57,962 nt of DNA from Candidatus Poseidonia alphae (GTDB taxonomy: Archaea > Thermoplasmatota > Poseidoniia > Poseidoniales > Poseidoniaceae), in NCBI GenBank assembly GCA_002505405.1, contig DAVD01000010.1:19353-77314 (forward strand), written 5' to 3'. A program made the translations under genes and the position numbers. The notes beneath the pieces were generated by a model. It was not told the DNA's origin. It saw nothing but the letters and a program-made list of their open reading frames with translations, and searched no databases. How positions within the stretch are numbered: position 1 is the stretch's first letter; every line of letters begins with the position of its first letter. Positions 1 to 8,876 of the stretch are shown piece after piece.

Positions 1-780
1 ATTCTCGGAAGCCAACCAACCAAGATTGCTCGTGAAAAGGCTGCAATCGCTCGGGCCTTCCGACCCTTGGTTGTTCGCGCCCCAGACGATCAAGAGGTTT
101 TGGAAGCCATAGAGGAAACAGCGTCAAATGCTGGAATGAAACTTCTTGGCGAAGAAGTCGGCCCTGCCGACCTCGTTATGGTCAACATTCCAACAGGGAC
201 GACGTATCGTGAGGAAGCAAAACTACTGGTCAATGCCGTTTGGCCCTACCTCGCCGGCGTCAACACCCAGTTGGAGCCGGATACCAGCAATTGCATTTGG
301 CCTGCTCGAATGCAGTTTGTTGAATCACAACGTTCCTTTGAACCCCATTTTCTCCTTGATGGAGCGCATAATCCAAGCGGTCTGGAGCGAGCTGTAGAAG
401 AACTCCATCACCGGCCTGAAATTCAAAGGGGAGATTGGGTTCTTTTGTTTGGCACCTCTCCACAGGTTGATTTGGAAGAGGCAGTATCACACATCATTCA
501 ACTTTGCACATCAAATCCACCTTCAGGCATTATTCTAAGCGAACCTCAAGGGGGACGCTACCCTGCAGTTCCGGTGATTGAACTCAACAGTTTGTTTTCT
601 TCCCTTGGAATTCAACCGTCGTTGCATCCGATGCCCAAGGATGCGGTAGAGCATGCTCAAGCGGTATATGATCAATCGATTCTGGTGGTTTCGATTGGGT
701 CGCTTTACATGCAAGGGAACGTCTTGACCTCCTTGGGTGTGGACACAAACGAGGACTTGAGTTTTGTAGCGAAGCACTGA
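1..780 (+). CDS. folC: Folylpolyglutamate synthase-like Mur ligase (3' part; 5' end outside window)
   Basis: The reading frame is open from base 1, so the gene is cut by the window edge and only its C-terminal ~259 codons are visible. The first visible residues (ILGSQPTKIAREKAAIARAF) match the FolC segment after the central ATPase domain, where the pattern LG-x-T-x-x-x-IAxEKAGI is usual. About 110 residues later comes FLLDGAHNPSG, the conserved hinge into the Mur-ligase C-terminal domain. The family adds glutamate to folates (or dihydropteroate) using ATP in the cytosol. The P-loop lies upstream of the window and cannot be checked. The next gene, a dCMP-deaminase-like enzyme, starts 35 nt downstream in the same direction, which would fit a folate/thymidylate link. 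Bifunctional FolC and another Mur-like ligase cannot be told apart from this half. Confidence 0.8.
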   Translation: MLGSQPTKIAREKAAIARAFRPLVVRAPDDQEVLEAIEETASNAGMKLLGEEVGPADLVMVNIPTGTTYREEAKLLVNAVWPYLAGVNTQLEPDTSNCIWPARMQFVESQRSFEPHFLLDGAHNPSGLERAVEELHHRPEIQRGDWVLLFGTSPQVDLEEAVSHIIQLCTSNPPSGIILSEPQGGRYPAVPVIELNSLFSSLGIQPSLHPMPKDAVEHAQAVYDQSILVVSIGSLYMQGNVLTSLGVDTNEDLSFVAKH

Positions 781-815
781 TAGAAGTGCGGCTGGTGTGA
801 GGAGTTGGTGAGCCA

Positions 816-1286
816 ATGAAGGACAAGCATCTAGCTATTAGAATTCAACAATGTCTTGCCCTTGCTGAAGCCTCAAATTGCCCTCGGCGTACCTTTGGTG
901 CTCTGTTGGTTGACCCTGAGCGCAACGTCGTTCTCATGGACGGGTACAACGGCGGCCCTCGTGGCGGTGGGCGCTTGTGCGGTGGCGAAGAATGTTTACG
1001 CGACACCATGAACATCACATCGGGTACTCGGGTTGAGATTGGATGCCATCATGCTGAAATGAATTTGATTTGCAATGCTGCTGCTAACGGTGTTTCAACC
1101 AACAAGGCATGGCTTATCGTAACAGGTGAACCTTGTATGATGTGCGCAAAACTGATCCATCATGCAGGAATTTCTCAGGTCGTTATTGTCGATGGCGGTT
1201 TCATGGGTGAGAACGGGGTCGGGTATCTGGAAGACCATGGCGTCGTCATCCAACGAACAGAAGGACCTCAAGACCCACGTGCTTAA
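816..1286 (+). CDS. dCMP deaminase-like zinc deaminase
   Basis: This is a 156-aa cytidine/deoxycytidylate deaminase-fold protein. The zinc site is clear: a C/HAE motif (HHAEMNLI), where the Glu is the proton shuttle, and a PCxxC motif (GEPCMMCAKLI) about 35 residues later. An N-terminal Cys/Gly-rich insertion (GGPRGGGRLCGGEECLRD) resembles the extra region in ComEB/dCMP deaminases between the first strands and the HAE motif. The expected role is deamination of dCMP to dUMP for dTTP synthesis; a related nucleotide substrate is possible. The ATG start is preceded by a GAGG/GGTGA-like stretch (gaggagttggtgagcca). It follows the folC-like gene closely and may be cotranscribed with it. Confidence 0.8.
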   Translation: MKDKHLAIRIQQCLALAEASNCPRRTFGALLVDPERNVVLMDGYNGGPRGGGRLCGGEECLRDTMNITSGTRVEIGCHHAEMNLICNAAANGVSTNKAWLIVTGEPCMMCAKLIHHAGISQVVIVDGGFMGENGVGYLEDHGVVIQRTEGPQDPRA

Positions 1287-1344
1287 TCGTCAACCAGCCA
1301 AGCATATGCTGACACGGTTCGTTTTGTAAACAACGAATGTTGGT

Positions 1345-3102
1345 TCAGTCACAGCAGCTCTTTTCGATGCTGTTTTGGGCGCAGAAACAGGTCTTTGCAG
1401 GAACGATGTCAGCACGAGAACTGCGTTCGTTGAACAATGCAGTGACCTCAGCGAGTTCTTCGGGAGCATCGCCGCGTGCTTCCAGACAGAGTTTGAGGCC
1501 CAAGAGGCCCCACATGTTGTCTTTCCAGAGTTTAATGTCAGCACGATAAACCGCTTCAGCTTCTTCAAACTCACCTTGTTCGTGCAGGAGTGCACCAAGA
1601 ATATGTCGCACAGGTTGCATTTGGCCCCAAGGTTCGTTGTAGGCAAGGTTGAGTGAAAGGTCAACGCCACGGCGAAGGTGGTCAAAGGCTACGGTAAAGT
1701 CGGAATCTTCTCCACGTTCTTTTGCGAGGAATTGTTTGCGGTATTCGATTTCACCAGCCAATACAGCTGCATTTACAAGCAGAATACAAGGCCCATCGCT
1801 TGGATCTTGGTACATCAAATTGTTGTGAAGTACACGTCCAGCAAGGGCAGGGTTCTGAAGAGCCTCATCAAAGAGGACCTGTTCTGCTTCTGCCTCGGGA
1901 ACCATTCCTTTGGATGCATAGGCAACGCCTCTTGCATAATGCTGGGTTGCAATAGTGGCTGGGAAAACACCCTTGTCGCTGTACATTGGTTCAGCAAGGA
2001 TTTCGTCCCACTTTCCGAAGCGAATCATCACGTGCCAAGGCATGGTGACATAGGACTCGAGGAATATGGCGCCCATTGGAATGACGCCAGCGAGCATGAA
2101 CTGCACGCCAGAGTTCTCATCGCCAGCAGGTAGCGTATCCACTGCCTTACGTGCATATTTCATGGCCACTTCGTATTGCCCCTCAAACATGGCACACCAA
2201 ACCACAAAGTGGTGGTTGTGCATTCGGTAGAACTTGTAGAATTGAGATTCATTTCCACTCAGTTCAACATAACGGTCATCGGCTTCAACCGCTGCAATGT
2301 TGCATTCTACAGCCTCTTTCCACTGTCCGACCCAAGCATCGATGTGAGAGGGCATGTGGACGAGATGGCCCATTCCAGGCATGGCGGTGCGCAATACATC
2401 TGCTGCAGGGAGGGCGCGCTCTGGGAATGGAGAGAGTTCCAATGCGTGGCAGTAGAGGTGGCACAAAGCAATGTGTTGTTTGGCTCCTTCTATGTTTTCA
2501 AACGAATCTTCCATGACCTTGATCAACAGCAGTGTGTTGTCGTCAGCAGGAGTGATTTCTCCCGTGGTGGTGTTCTTGTCCCACAGCTGCCACGCCTTCA
2601 AATTCATGAGGGCTTCAACGTAAACTGAAGCGACGTCCAAATTCCCGTTGTACTTTCGGTACAGGGGCTCCATTGCTTCTGCAAAGGCAGCATTGAGTTC
2701 AGGGCTGTTGCCCATGTTGAGGACGGTTGGATCTGCAGCATCACGAGCTTCGGCTGAGTGGCGCTGGGCCAATGCATCAATGAGGTCTTGCTCAAGTTCA
2801 GTACAGTTTCCTTTGAGGGCGACTGCTTGTTGAATTGGGTCGTGGCCGGACCCAAGCCCGGGGCTCCAATTGTAACTGGAAGACAGGCAGTAGGCAATTC
2901 CCCACCATCCCATAGCGCAGGTCGGGTCGAGTTCGGTAACGTTCATGAAGCATGCAATCGCTTGTTCATGGTTGTAATTGAGCATGTGCCCATGACCTCG
3001 GACGTACATGGCCCGTGCTTCTTCATTGGCGCAGGTAATGGTTGTTGCAAAGAAATAATTCGACGCGTCGCCGAAGTCATAATCGGTTGGTGCAAGTGAC
3101 AT
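1345..3102 (-). CDS. Large TPR-repeat protein of the HLVHMPSHI type
   Basis: This protein of about 585 aa is built of helical TPR-like repeats and has no signal peptide or membrane segment. I chose ATG 3102 (MSLAPTDYDFGDASNYFF); the frame is open to 3150, but the extra 16 residues look like upstream DNA. Near the N-terminus a repeat reads EQAIACFMNVTELDPTCAMG followed by WWGIAYC. In the middle GHLVHMPSHIDAWVGQWKEA matches a signature I know from a bacterial TPR family (AGHLVHMPSHIYxRxGxYxxA). Several His and Cys residues cluster around it (CHLYCHALE, MHNHHFVVWC), so metal or cofactor binding is conceivable but unproven. The biochemical role of the family is unknown to me. It stands alone on the minus strand, convergent with the deaminase gene. 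Confidence 0.75.
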   Translation of the reverse strand: MSLAPTDYDFGDASNYFFATTITCANEEARAMYVRGHGHMLNYNHEQAIACFMNVTELDPTCAMGWWGIAYCLSSSYNWSPGLGSGHDPIQQAVALKGNCTELEQDLIDALAQRHSAEARDAADPTVLNMGNSPELNAAFAEAMEPLYRKYNGNLDVASVYVEALMNLKAWQLWDKNTTTGEITPADDNTLLLIKVMEDSFENIEGAKQHIALCHLYCHALELSPFPERALPAADVLRTAMPGMGHLVHMPSHIDAWVGQWKEAVECNIAAVEADDRYVELSGNESQFYKFYRMHNHHFVVWCAMFEGQYEVAMKYARKAVDTLPAGDENSGVQFMLAGVIPMGAIFLESYVTMPWHVMIRFGKWDEILAEPMYSDKGVFPATIATQHYARGVAYASKGMVPEAEAEQVLFDEALQNPALAGRVLHNNLMYQDPSDGPCILLVNAAVLAGEIEYRKQFLAKERGEDSDFTVAFDHLRRGVDLSLNLAYNEPWGQMQPVRHILGALLHEQGEFEEAEAVYRADIKLWKDNMWGLLGLKLCLEARGDAPEELAEVTALFNERSSRADIVPAKTCFCAQNSIEKSCCD

Positions 3103-3203
3103 GATGAGCCCTATTTTGTGAAAGGTATAAGCACTCTGCCTCTGTTCCACGAATTTGATATTAAATGAAAGTAATTAGTTACAGAGACTTATTTCTTAGG
3201 TTG

Positions 3204-6200
3204 TTATTGCATGCCGAATCGGTCTTCTTTGTCACCGTCTTTCCCTTGATTTTTCGTCATGAAGAACAGAACCAGTCCTGCGCCGAGTAAGAGTGTCGCG
3301 CCAAGAGCCGTGAGTACCGTTGTACTCAGTCCTTCTGAGGCGTCTGTTCCAGCGTTGGCCTCATTGAGGACGATCGCTGACGATGTTGTGTTCAATTCTC
3401 CGAATTGGTCAATGGCACGAAGTTGGACTTCATGGGTTCCGAGAGGCGTTCCTGTGCGAACCGATAGAAGGGCTGTGAACACCCCGTCGTTTGCAACCTC
3501 ATCGCCACCGTTGGTTCCGTCATCGTACATCCGTATCCAAGAAGTTTCGCCCACCGGAGAAAACACCCCCATGTCAATTTGGACCCTCTCAATGCCGTCT
3601 GGGTCGTAAATTTGAACGGAATAGGGAATTTGCTCCACGCCGTTCTTCTCGATTATTGCTGACTGAGTTGTTATGGTTGGCCGATCGTTTTGAATCGTAA
3701 CGGCAATGGGTATGGATGAGGTTGATTGAACGTAGTGCGGGCCAAATACGGGATGGCCGACAGAGCCATCAACAGGGGTCCAAACACGGTGTTGAGCGAT
3801 TGCCCCCAAGGTATCATTTGATCGGAAGAGGAGGGATCGTTCCCCTGGCGTCATTCCATCTGGCATAACGAACATCCCAGCCCAACTTCCTGATTGAGCA
3901 GGTTCAGAGAGCGTGAGAAGAGTGAGTTCCCCTCCGTATTCCCGGAGGTCCAGTTGCACTGAGGTAACTCCATGTCCGTCGTAGGCTTGGACATTGATCA
4001 CAACCGATTGCCCTCGTTGAAGGCTGGATGGGGCAATTTCGACTTGGGTAAGCCGAGGTGCTTGATTAGCGACCATGATCTGTCCCGTCGCTTGACTCAC
4101 GGCTCCAAAGCTGTCTTCAGCGGTGATGTTCACTTCATGCAACCCCGTTTCCAATCCTGGAACATTGAACGAAGCGGTGTAAACATCATCACCAATGTTA
4201 GAATCTCCGTTGAGTCCACGGTCGTTGAGTTCTGTAATGGCGCCTCCAAGAGGCGTTAGGTCAACATGAACTGAGATGACGTTCCATTCTGCATCTGGGA
4301 CTGGAATTTCAATGTGGGCAGTGCTTCCACCTTCGCCTAAAACCAGGCCTTCTCGGAGCTCCAGTGTGCCGATGTTGGGGGGAGTGTTGTCGTCTTCACT
4401 GACGATTTCAGGAGAGAGAACACGCTCGAGATATTGCGTTTCGTTCATGAACGCCACTTCTCCCGATTCTCCAAATGGAATGGCGAGGGAGCGAGACACG
4501 CTGGAAACCAAACCTTGCAAGGGGCCGACCGAAACGAGTGCTCCCTGAGCAGTTCCCAACGACCCATCATCGCCGTAGACTCCCGTCCAATCGATGACGG
4601 TCAAATTGTGCCCGTCCCGGGCATCTATCCTGGTCGATCCTGCTGTCAGGATCATCGGCAGCCCCTCTTGGCCGTTCAAGCGCAGCACGTCCCCTGGTTG
4701 AAGTGGAATCGGCATGAACCCGGTTTCTCTCCCTACGGTTAAGTCACCAAGGCCACTTTCTGCAACGGGAGCGGTCGCATTGACCTGTTGAGGGCTACGT
4801 TCGGGTCGTTCATCCCCTTCAGAAGGGTCAGGGCCGGTCTCTCTCCAGACAAAACGAACGGTCTTGTTGTCCCATTCGGAGTGGACGACTTGATAATCCC
4901 AAGTCTCGTTATGAGTTGCTCCAACGCCGGCACCGTCAAAGAAATTACCACCGTTGACGCCGGTGATGTTGAACCAGGAATCCTGATGAATGACATTCAC
5001 AGGGAAAAGTTGTCCACTTGCATTGGCTTGTTCTCCCGTTTCTTCAATGCCTCGGACGATACCGAATGTTCCTTGGACATCACCAGAGAGGGTTCCGTCC
5101 ACGTGGAGGTTATCGGTCAGTGTTGTTCCGTTGACTACCTTTGAGCGAATTTCAAGAATGGTACCGTTGACAACAAGCGTTGAATTTTCTTCAGCATCAT
5201 CAAACCCGAACGTACCCGAGCCCCACAACTCTTCTTTTTGCAGAACACGGATGCCTTCTTCCCATCGCTCAACTTGGACGAACCCGTCCAAGGATACATC
5301 CATGCGAGTGCCTTCATCAATCAATACAAAATCAGCCATGGCTTCCAGTTGGTTATGTTGTAAGACTCGAATTCCATCAACATCGTGGTATTCAAAGAAG
5401 AATACAGAAAGTTCACCGGTGATGTCAAGCGATGAATTCTCATCGTCTTCTTCCATGATGTCAAGGGACCCGGTAGCCTCCACAGAGAGAATTTCTTCGA
5501 CAATTCCCATCGTTAGGGAACGGTTGAGGTGGGCTTTCGACACGTTAGCACGAACTTGGGTAACGGTTCCATCGTCCTCGGTTGTAATGTTTAGTTTCCC
5601 GTATCCCTGCGCATCGAAAAGTTGGTGCGTCAATATGCCTCCAACAACGGTTTCATTCTTCCACAATTGGGTGAAAACAAGGTCAAGGTCCGTTTGAGTC
5701 CCATTTGAAGATTCCAAGGTTCTGAAGGTTCCGTTACCAAGTTCCCAGGATTCAAGTTGCTGGCCAGAGCGCTCCTGCCATCCTTGTCCATCAAACGTGA
5801 GGATGAAGCGTTGTTCACCCTCATCGTTTTCGTAGGCTTGATCGAGACCCCACGTTGTAGACAGCATGATTTCATGGTCGTCCATCGGTTGGTTCCAAAT
5901 ACCGACCTCAAACTGCCGTTCTACAGAAATTGGCTGGACGAGCGTTTGGCCGTTGTGTTCGGTGATGCTCACTGTCAAACCGATGATATCAGCCCATTCA
6001 ACCGACGTATTCAATTCGACCAAGGCTGTTCGTTGATCGCTCTCATACCCCCACTCAAGTGACCAACTAACCTCCAAGAGAGAATCGTTTCGCTCATGCT
6101 CGATATCGAGTTGGAAGTCATACGAGCCGTTGTCGGAAAATGTCAACAAATACGCATGGTCGTTTGCTCCCGACCCCCCCTCTATCCAATGGGTTGCGAT

Positions 6201-6302
6201 GGTGACCGAAGGCGCCATTGGAGCCTGAGCTTGTATGGGCACCGTTGAGAATAAAAACAGAAGCAACATACCAATGGAGAGGCTGCGCCGATTCCGGTTC
6301 AT
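3204..6302 (-). CDS. Secreted, membrane-anchored surface protein with tandem Ig-like domains
   Basis: The protein is about 1032 aa. ATG 6302 gives a clear signal peptide (MNRNRRSLSIGMLLLFLFST, then VPIQAQA); the frame is open upstream but would bury the signal. Residues ~30-560 are beta-rich, acidic and crowded with N-x-S/T sequons, as in archaeal glycosylated surface proteins. Residues ~640-985 hold three related beta-sandwich units, each with a pattern like GDDVYTASFNVPGLETGLHE and a 'DSFGA/DTLGA/DQFGE' turn. A single transmembrane helix (VLTALGATLLLGAGLVLFF) and a short charged tail (KNQGKDGDKEDRFGMQ) end the protein, so the bulk faces outside. An adhesion, S-layer-associated or substrate-binding role is inferred only. 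It lies 50 nt downstream of the deoxyhypusine synthase gene on the same strand. Confidence 0.85.
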   Translation of the reverse strand: MNRNRRSLSIGMLLLFLFSTVPIQAQAPMAPSVTIATHWIEGGSGANDHAYLLTFSDNGSYDFQLDIEHERNDSLLEVSWSLEWGYESDQRTALVELNTSVEWADIIGLTVSITEHNGQTLVQPISVERQFEVGIWNQPMDDHEIMLSTTWGLDQAYENDEGEQRFILTFDGQGWQERSGQQLESWELGNGTFRTLESSNGTQTDLDLVFTQLWKNETVVGGILTHQLFDAQGYGKLNITTEDDGTVTQVRANVSKAHLNRSLTMGIVEEILSVEATGSLDIMEEDDENSSLDITGELSVFFFEYHDVDGIRVLQHNQLEAMADFVLIDEGTRMDVSLDGFVQVERWEEGIRVLQKEELWGSGTFGFDDAEENSTLVVNGTILEIRSKVVNGTTLTDNLHVDGTLSGDVQGTFGIVRGIEETGEQANASGQLFPVNVIHQDSWFNITGVNGGNFFDGAGVGATHNETWDYQVVHSEWDNKTVRFVWRETGPDPSEGDERPERSPQQVNATAPVAESGLGDLTVGRETGFMPIPLQPGDVLRLNGQEGLPMILTAGSTRIDARDGHNLTVIDWTGVYGDDGSLGTAQGALVSVGPLQGLVSSVSRSLAIPFGESGEVAFMNETQYLERVLSPEIVSEDDNTPPNIGTLELREGLVLGEGGSTAHIEIPVPDAEWNVISVHVDLTPLGGAITELNDRGLNGDSNIGDDVYTASFNVPGLETGLHEVNITAEDSFGAVSQATGQIMVANQAPRLTQVEIAPSSLQRGQSVVINVQAYDGHGVTSVQLDLREYGGELTLLTLSEPAQSGSWAGMFVMPDGMTPGERSLLFRSNDTLGAIAQHRVWTPVDGSVGHPVFGPHYVQSTSSIPIAVTIQNDRPTITTQSAIIEKNGVEQIPYSVQIYDPDGIERVQIDMGVFSPVGETSWIRMYDDGTNGGDEVANDGVFTALLSVRTGTPLGTHEVQLRAIDQFGELNTTSSAIVLNEANAGTDASEGLSTTVLTALGATLLLGAGLVLFFMTKNQGKDGDKEDRFGMQ

Positions 6303-6352
6303 GGTCAAAACGGAGTGCTGCTCCTCTTCAAAACTTTGGGACCTTTGTTTGG

Positions 6353-7309
6353 TCAAAGGTCCAAGACGTATCCAAAAATCAATGGAAGTACGATTGTAGC
6401 ATCGCTCTTGATGTTGAAGCGGGGAGTTTCCGGCCCGAGTTTGCCCCAAGTAATCTTCTCATTTGGGGGGGCGCCCGAGTATCCTCCATAGGAAGGAGAC
6501 GCATCGGTAATTTGTGCAAACCAAGACCACAGTGGCACAGCCTCTTGTAAATCTTGATTCAAGAGGGGTACGACACAAATGGGGAAGTCACCAGCGATTC
6601 CTCCGCCAACTTGTAGGAAGGCCAGCGGGGTTGCTGTGGAGCGGTAGAATTCAATCAGTTTGGTCATGTATTCAATGCCGCTTTGCACGGCCGAAGCCTT
6701 GACGATTCCTTCGGTGCATCGTGCAGCGAAGATGTTTCCAAGCGTTGAATCCTCCCAACCGGGTACGAAGAGTGGCAAGTTGACCTCTGCAGCAGCTAGC
6801 AGCCAAGAATGGCTTGGGTTTGCGTCGTAAACTTCCTCCAAGCAACCGCTGTTGAGCAATTCATAGAGGTATTCATGGGGAAGTCGAGAAGTCCCCTCCT
6901 GACTTGCTTCCTTCCACAAGGCGAGGACATGGTGCTCGATGTTTCGAATCGCTTGTTCTTCAGGTATGCACGTGTCAGTAACGCGGTTCAAGTGGCGCTC
7001 GTGAAGGTTAACTTCATCCTCGGGGCCCAAATTGTCAACGTTTTCAATGCGCTCGTAGTGTGAACGTGCAACGAGATGGAAGACATCTTCCTCCAAGTTG
7101 GCCCCCGTACACGAGATTGCAGCCACGTTCCCTTGACGGATCATCTGAGCCAGGCTCCGTCCAATTTCAGCGGTACTCATGGCTCCGGCGAGCGTGAGGA
7201 ACATGCTGCCGCCCTGATGCAGGAATTGGGTGAGTGAATGGGATGTTCGTTGTAAAATACCTGCGTTAAAATGGTGAAAATGTTCGTCAACAAATGCTCG
7301 GACTGACAT
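6353..7309 (-). CDS. dys: Deoxyhypusine synthase family protein
   Basis: A 318-aa member of the deoxyhypusine synthase family, which transfers the aminobutyl group of spermidine to a lysine of aIF5A using NAD. Family landmarks are the early segment GGSMFLTLAGAMSTAEIG, the nucleotide-binding segment AISCTGANLEEDVFHLVARS, LAFLQVGGGIAGDF, and the active-site region GAPPNEKITWGKLG. Its Lys (about residue 290, in WGK) corresponds to the lysine that forms the covalent intermediate. The frame is open to 7462, but ATG 7309 lies just after the upstream stop (7314) and has GGAG 8-11 nt before it. It is the last gene of a three-gene set with speB- and speD-like genes. DHS-like paralogues acting on other amines exist, so the exact substrate is not certain. 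Confidence 0.88.
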   Translation of the reverse strand: MSVRAFVDEHFHHFNAGILQRTSHSLTQFLHQGGSMFLTLAGAMSTAEIGRSLAQMIRQGNVAAISCTGANLEEDVFHLVARSHYERIENVDNLGPEDEVNLHERHLNRVTDTCIPEEQAIRNIEHHVLALWKEASQEGTSRLPHEYLYELLNSGCLEEVYDANPSHSWLLAAAEVNLPLFVPGWEDSTLGNIFAARCTEGIVKASAVQSGIEYMTKLIEFYRSTATPLAFLQVGGGIAGDFPICVVPLLNQDLQEAVPLWSWFAQITDASPSYGGYSGAPPNEKITWGKLGPETPRFNIKSDATIVLPLIFGYVLDL

Positions 7310-7313
7310 AACA

Positions 7314-7703
7314 TCAGGCTCCGTGTAAAAATCGCCGAACTTCATTTCGCTGCATGAGTTCAAGCTCGGGCATGGCTTCAGCCAATCGCTCATGAATGTA
7401 ATCAGCCACGACATTCGGGTCACTTTCACCACAGGTGAAACAATCAATGGCGAGCCAACCACGGTCAGAGTAACAGTGCGCAGTCACATGGCTTTCGTCA
7501 ATGAGTACAACTGCTGCAAACCCGAGGGGAGATACGCTTCCGTCAAATGGAGCAACATGAGCGTGAACTTCTCTTGCGTTGGCTTTCTTAACAGCGTCTT
7601 GTAACAGATTGAGCATCCATTTTCCTTGTTCCTGCTCATCATATGCATAGCCCGTGTAGTCGAGAAAGACATGGGTTCCATGGGACTCGTGCTCTTCCAT
7701 CAT
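7314..7703 (-). CDS. speD: S-adenosylmethionine decarboxylase (or arginine decarboxylase) proenzyme, SpeD family
   Basis: About 129 aa, the size of the short prokaryotic SpeD proenzymes. The segment VVLIDESHVTAHCYSDRGWL contains the ESH motif; the Ser is where autocleavage forms the pyruvoyl cofactor. It is followed by AIDCFTCGE, the family's catalytic Cys region. The enzyme makes decarboxylated AdoMet for spermidine synthesis, but in some archaea a SpeD paralogue has become an arginine decarboxylase. That would also fit here, since agmatine is the substrate of the neighbouring agmatinase. GTG 7709, ATG 7703 and ATG 7700 are all possible starts; AAGGTG sits just upstream and favours one of the ATGs. 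It lies 33 nt after the agmatinase stop and 4 nt before the deoxyhypusine synthase start. Confidence 0.88.
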   Translation of the reverse strand: MMEEHESHGTHVFLDYTGYAYDEQEQGKWMLNLLQDAVKKANAREVHAHVAPFDGSVSPLGFAAVVLIDESHVTAHCYSDRGWLAIDCFTCGESDPNVVADYIHERLAEAMPELELMQRNEVRRFLHGA

Positions 7704-7736
7704 TCCCACCTTGTGCGTGCTCAGGCCTTCCGTTCT

Positions 7737-8804
7737 TCAATTTGATGAGGGAGTGGTTTTGCTCCATTCCTTGAAAAATGTAGATTTAAAATGCTCTTGT
7801 GGTTCACCATTTGATGGCGTCCAGCGTCCTTCTTGCCGTGCGAGAATGTGGCTTGCAACCGCTTTGGTAGCCAAACAGGCAGCGGTAAATTGGGTTAGGG
7901 GAGTGTCCTCTTGAGCAACGATTTCGTTGACGTCAGCACTGATGACCGTGGCGTTTGGTGCTGCAAAAACCGCCTCGATCGTTTCGATAACCTGCCAGAA
8001 TGAAAGCCCACCTGGGACGGGAGTTCCTGTTGCAGGGACCAGTGATCCATCCAATCCATCAATGTCCAAAGTGAGGTGAACCGGCCCCGAGAGGTCGTTC
8101 AGGGAATCAAGCCATTTCTTCCAAGATGCGGCACCTGTGTGAGGATGTTGAGTGTCTTTGGCAAAAAAGGTCGTGATGCGGTCGTCGGAATTGATGAGGG
8201 CGATTTCTTGACGGGAGCAGGCCCGAATTCCGGCCTGTAATAGTGCGCCGACGCCAAGGTCTAGGCTGCGAGAGGCCGCACATGCATGGGAAAAAGGTTC
8301 GTCATCAAGCGATTCCCGGAGGTCGGCATGAGCGTCGATTTGAACGATGGTTAGTTTGCTTAGGTCCCCATTCACCAATGGATGATGGCTTGCAGCTTGA
8401 ATGATAGGGGGTAAAATGCCGTGTTCTCCGCCTAAAAACAGCGGAAATTGGTGCCCCGAGTACCATGGTTTTGCATGGTCGACCAATTCGTCCAACTGGC
8501 CCATCAAGTTCCCAGCAGTTCCTTCCCATGCATCCTCTGTGCGGATGATGACGCCTGCCGGTAAATCAGTGGAAAGCAAGGGGTCGTACAATTCCACCTG
8601 CCCGCTTGCTTCTATACACGCTAACGGCCCTTCTGCGGTGCCGGTTCCATACGAAGTGGTAAGTTCAAATGCCAATGGCAGAATGACCACATCCGCATTC
8701 CCTTCGGTTGGAGGTAAACCAAGGAATTGCCCCTCCACAAAGAACTCATCCATTGAACCGGTGCGGGTGCTGACACCTTTATGATTTTGCCGATACACAC
8801 TCAC
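7737..8804 (-). CDS. speB: Agmatinase / ureohydrolase family
   Basis: A 355-aa arginase/agmatinase-fold enzyme. The binuclear Mn ligands are visible: GGEHG near residue 125, DAHADLRES (DAHxD), and DIDGLDGSLVPATGTPVPGG (DxD plus the family signature). The expected reaction is agmatine to putrescine plus urea, feeding spermidine synthesis and then hypusine formation by the two downstream genes. GTG 8804 is used as start; an internal ATG at 8753 (MDEFFVEG) is an alternative. A TATTAAAT box on the minus strand at 8853-8862 would give a transcript starting about 25-30 nt before the GTG. It opens a minus-strand operon and is divergent from the gene at 8938. Arginase or formiminoglutamase activity cannot be excluded from sequence alone. 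Confidence 0.88.
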   Translation of the reverse strand: MSVYRQNHKGVSTRTGSMDEFFVEGQFLGLPPTEGNADVVILPLAFELTTSYGTGTAEGPLACIEASGQVELYDPLLSTDLPAGVIIRTEDAWEGTAGNLMGQLDELVDHAKPWYSGHQFPLFLGGEHGILPPIIQAASHHPLVNGDLSKLTIVQIDAHADLRESLDDEPFSHACAASRSLDLGVGALLQAGIRACSRQEIALINSDDRITTFFAKDTQHPHTGAASWKKWLDSLNDLSGPVHLTLDIDGLDGSLVPATGTPVPGGLSFWQVIETIEAVFAAPNATVISADVNEIVAQEDTPLTQFTAACLATKAVASHILARQEGRWTPSNGEPQEHFKSTFFKEWSKTTPSSN

Positions 8805-8852
8805 CCAATGGATTCGGTTTAGAGAATCCAGTTTTCATGAATATGAGTAGAA

Positions 8853-8862
8853 CATTTAATAT
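8853..8862 (-). promoter_or_regulatory. TATA-like box for the polyamine operon
   Basis: On the minus strand this reads ATATTAAATG. It lies about 49 nt before the GTG at 8804, a spacing that puts transcription start near 8830. It mirrors a similar box on the plus strand 15 bp away. Confidence 0.5.
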
Positions 8863-8876
8863 GGGTCGGAGTACAA

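Noticed and set aside
4990..5697. 235-codon plus-strand frame opposite the surface protein
   Set aside because: Ser/Thr/Pro-biased antisense translation of a well-supported gene with signal peptide and membrane anchor; no domain.
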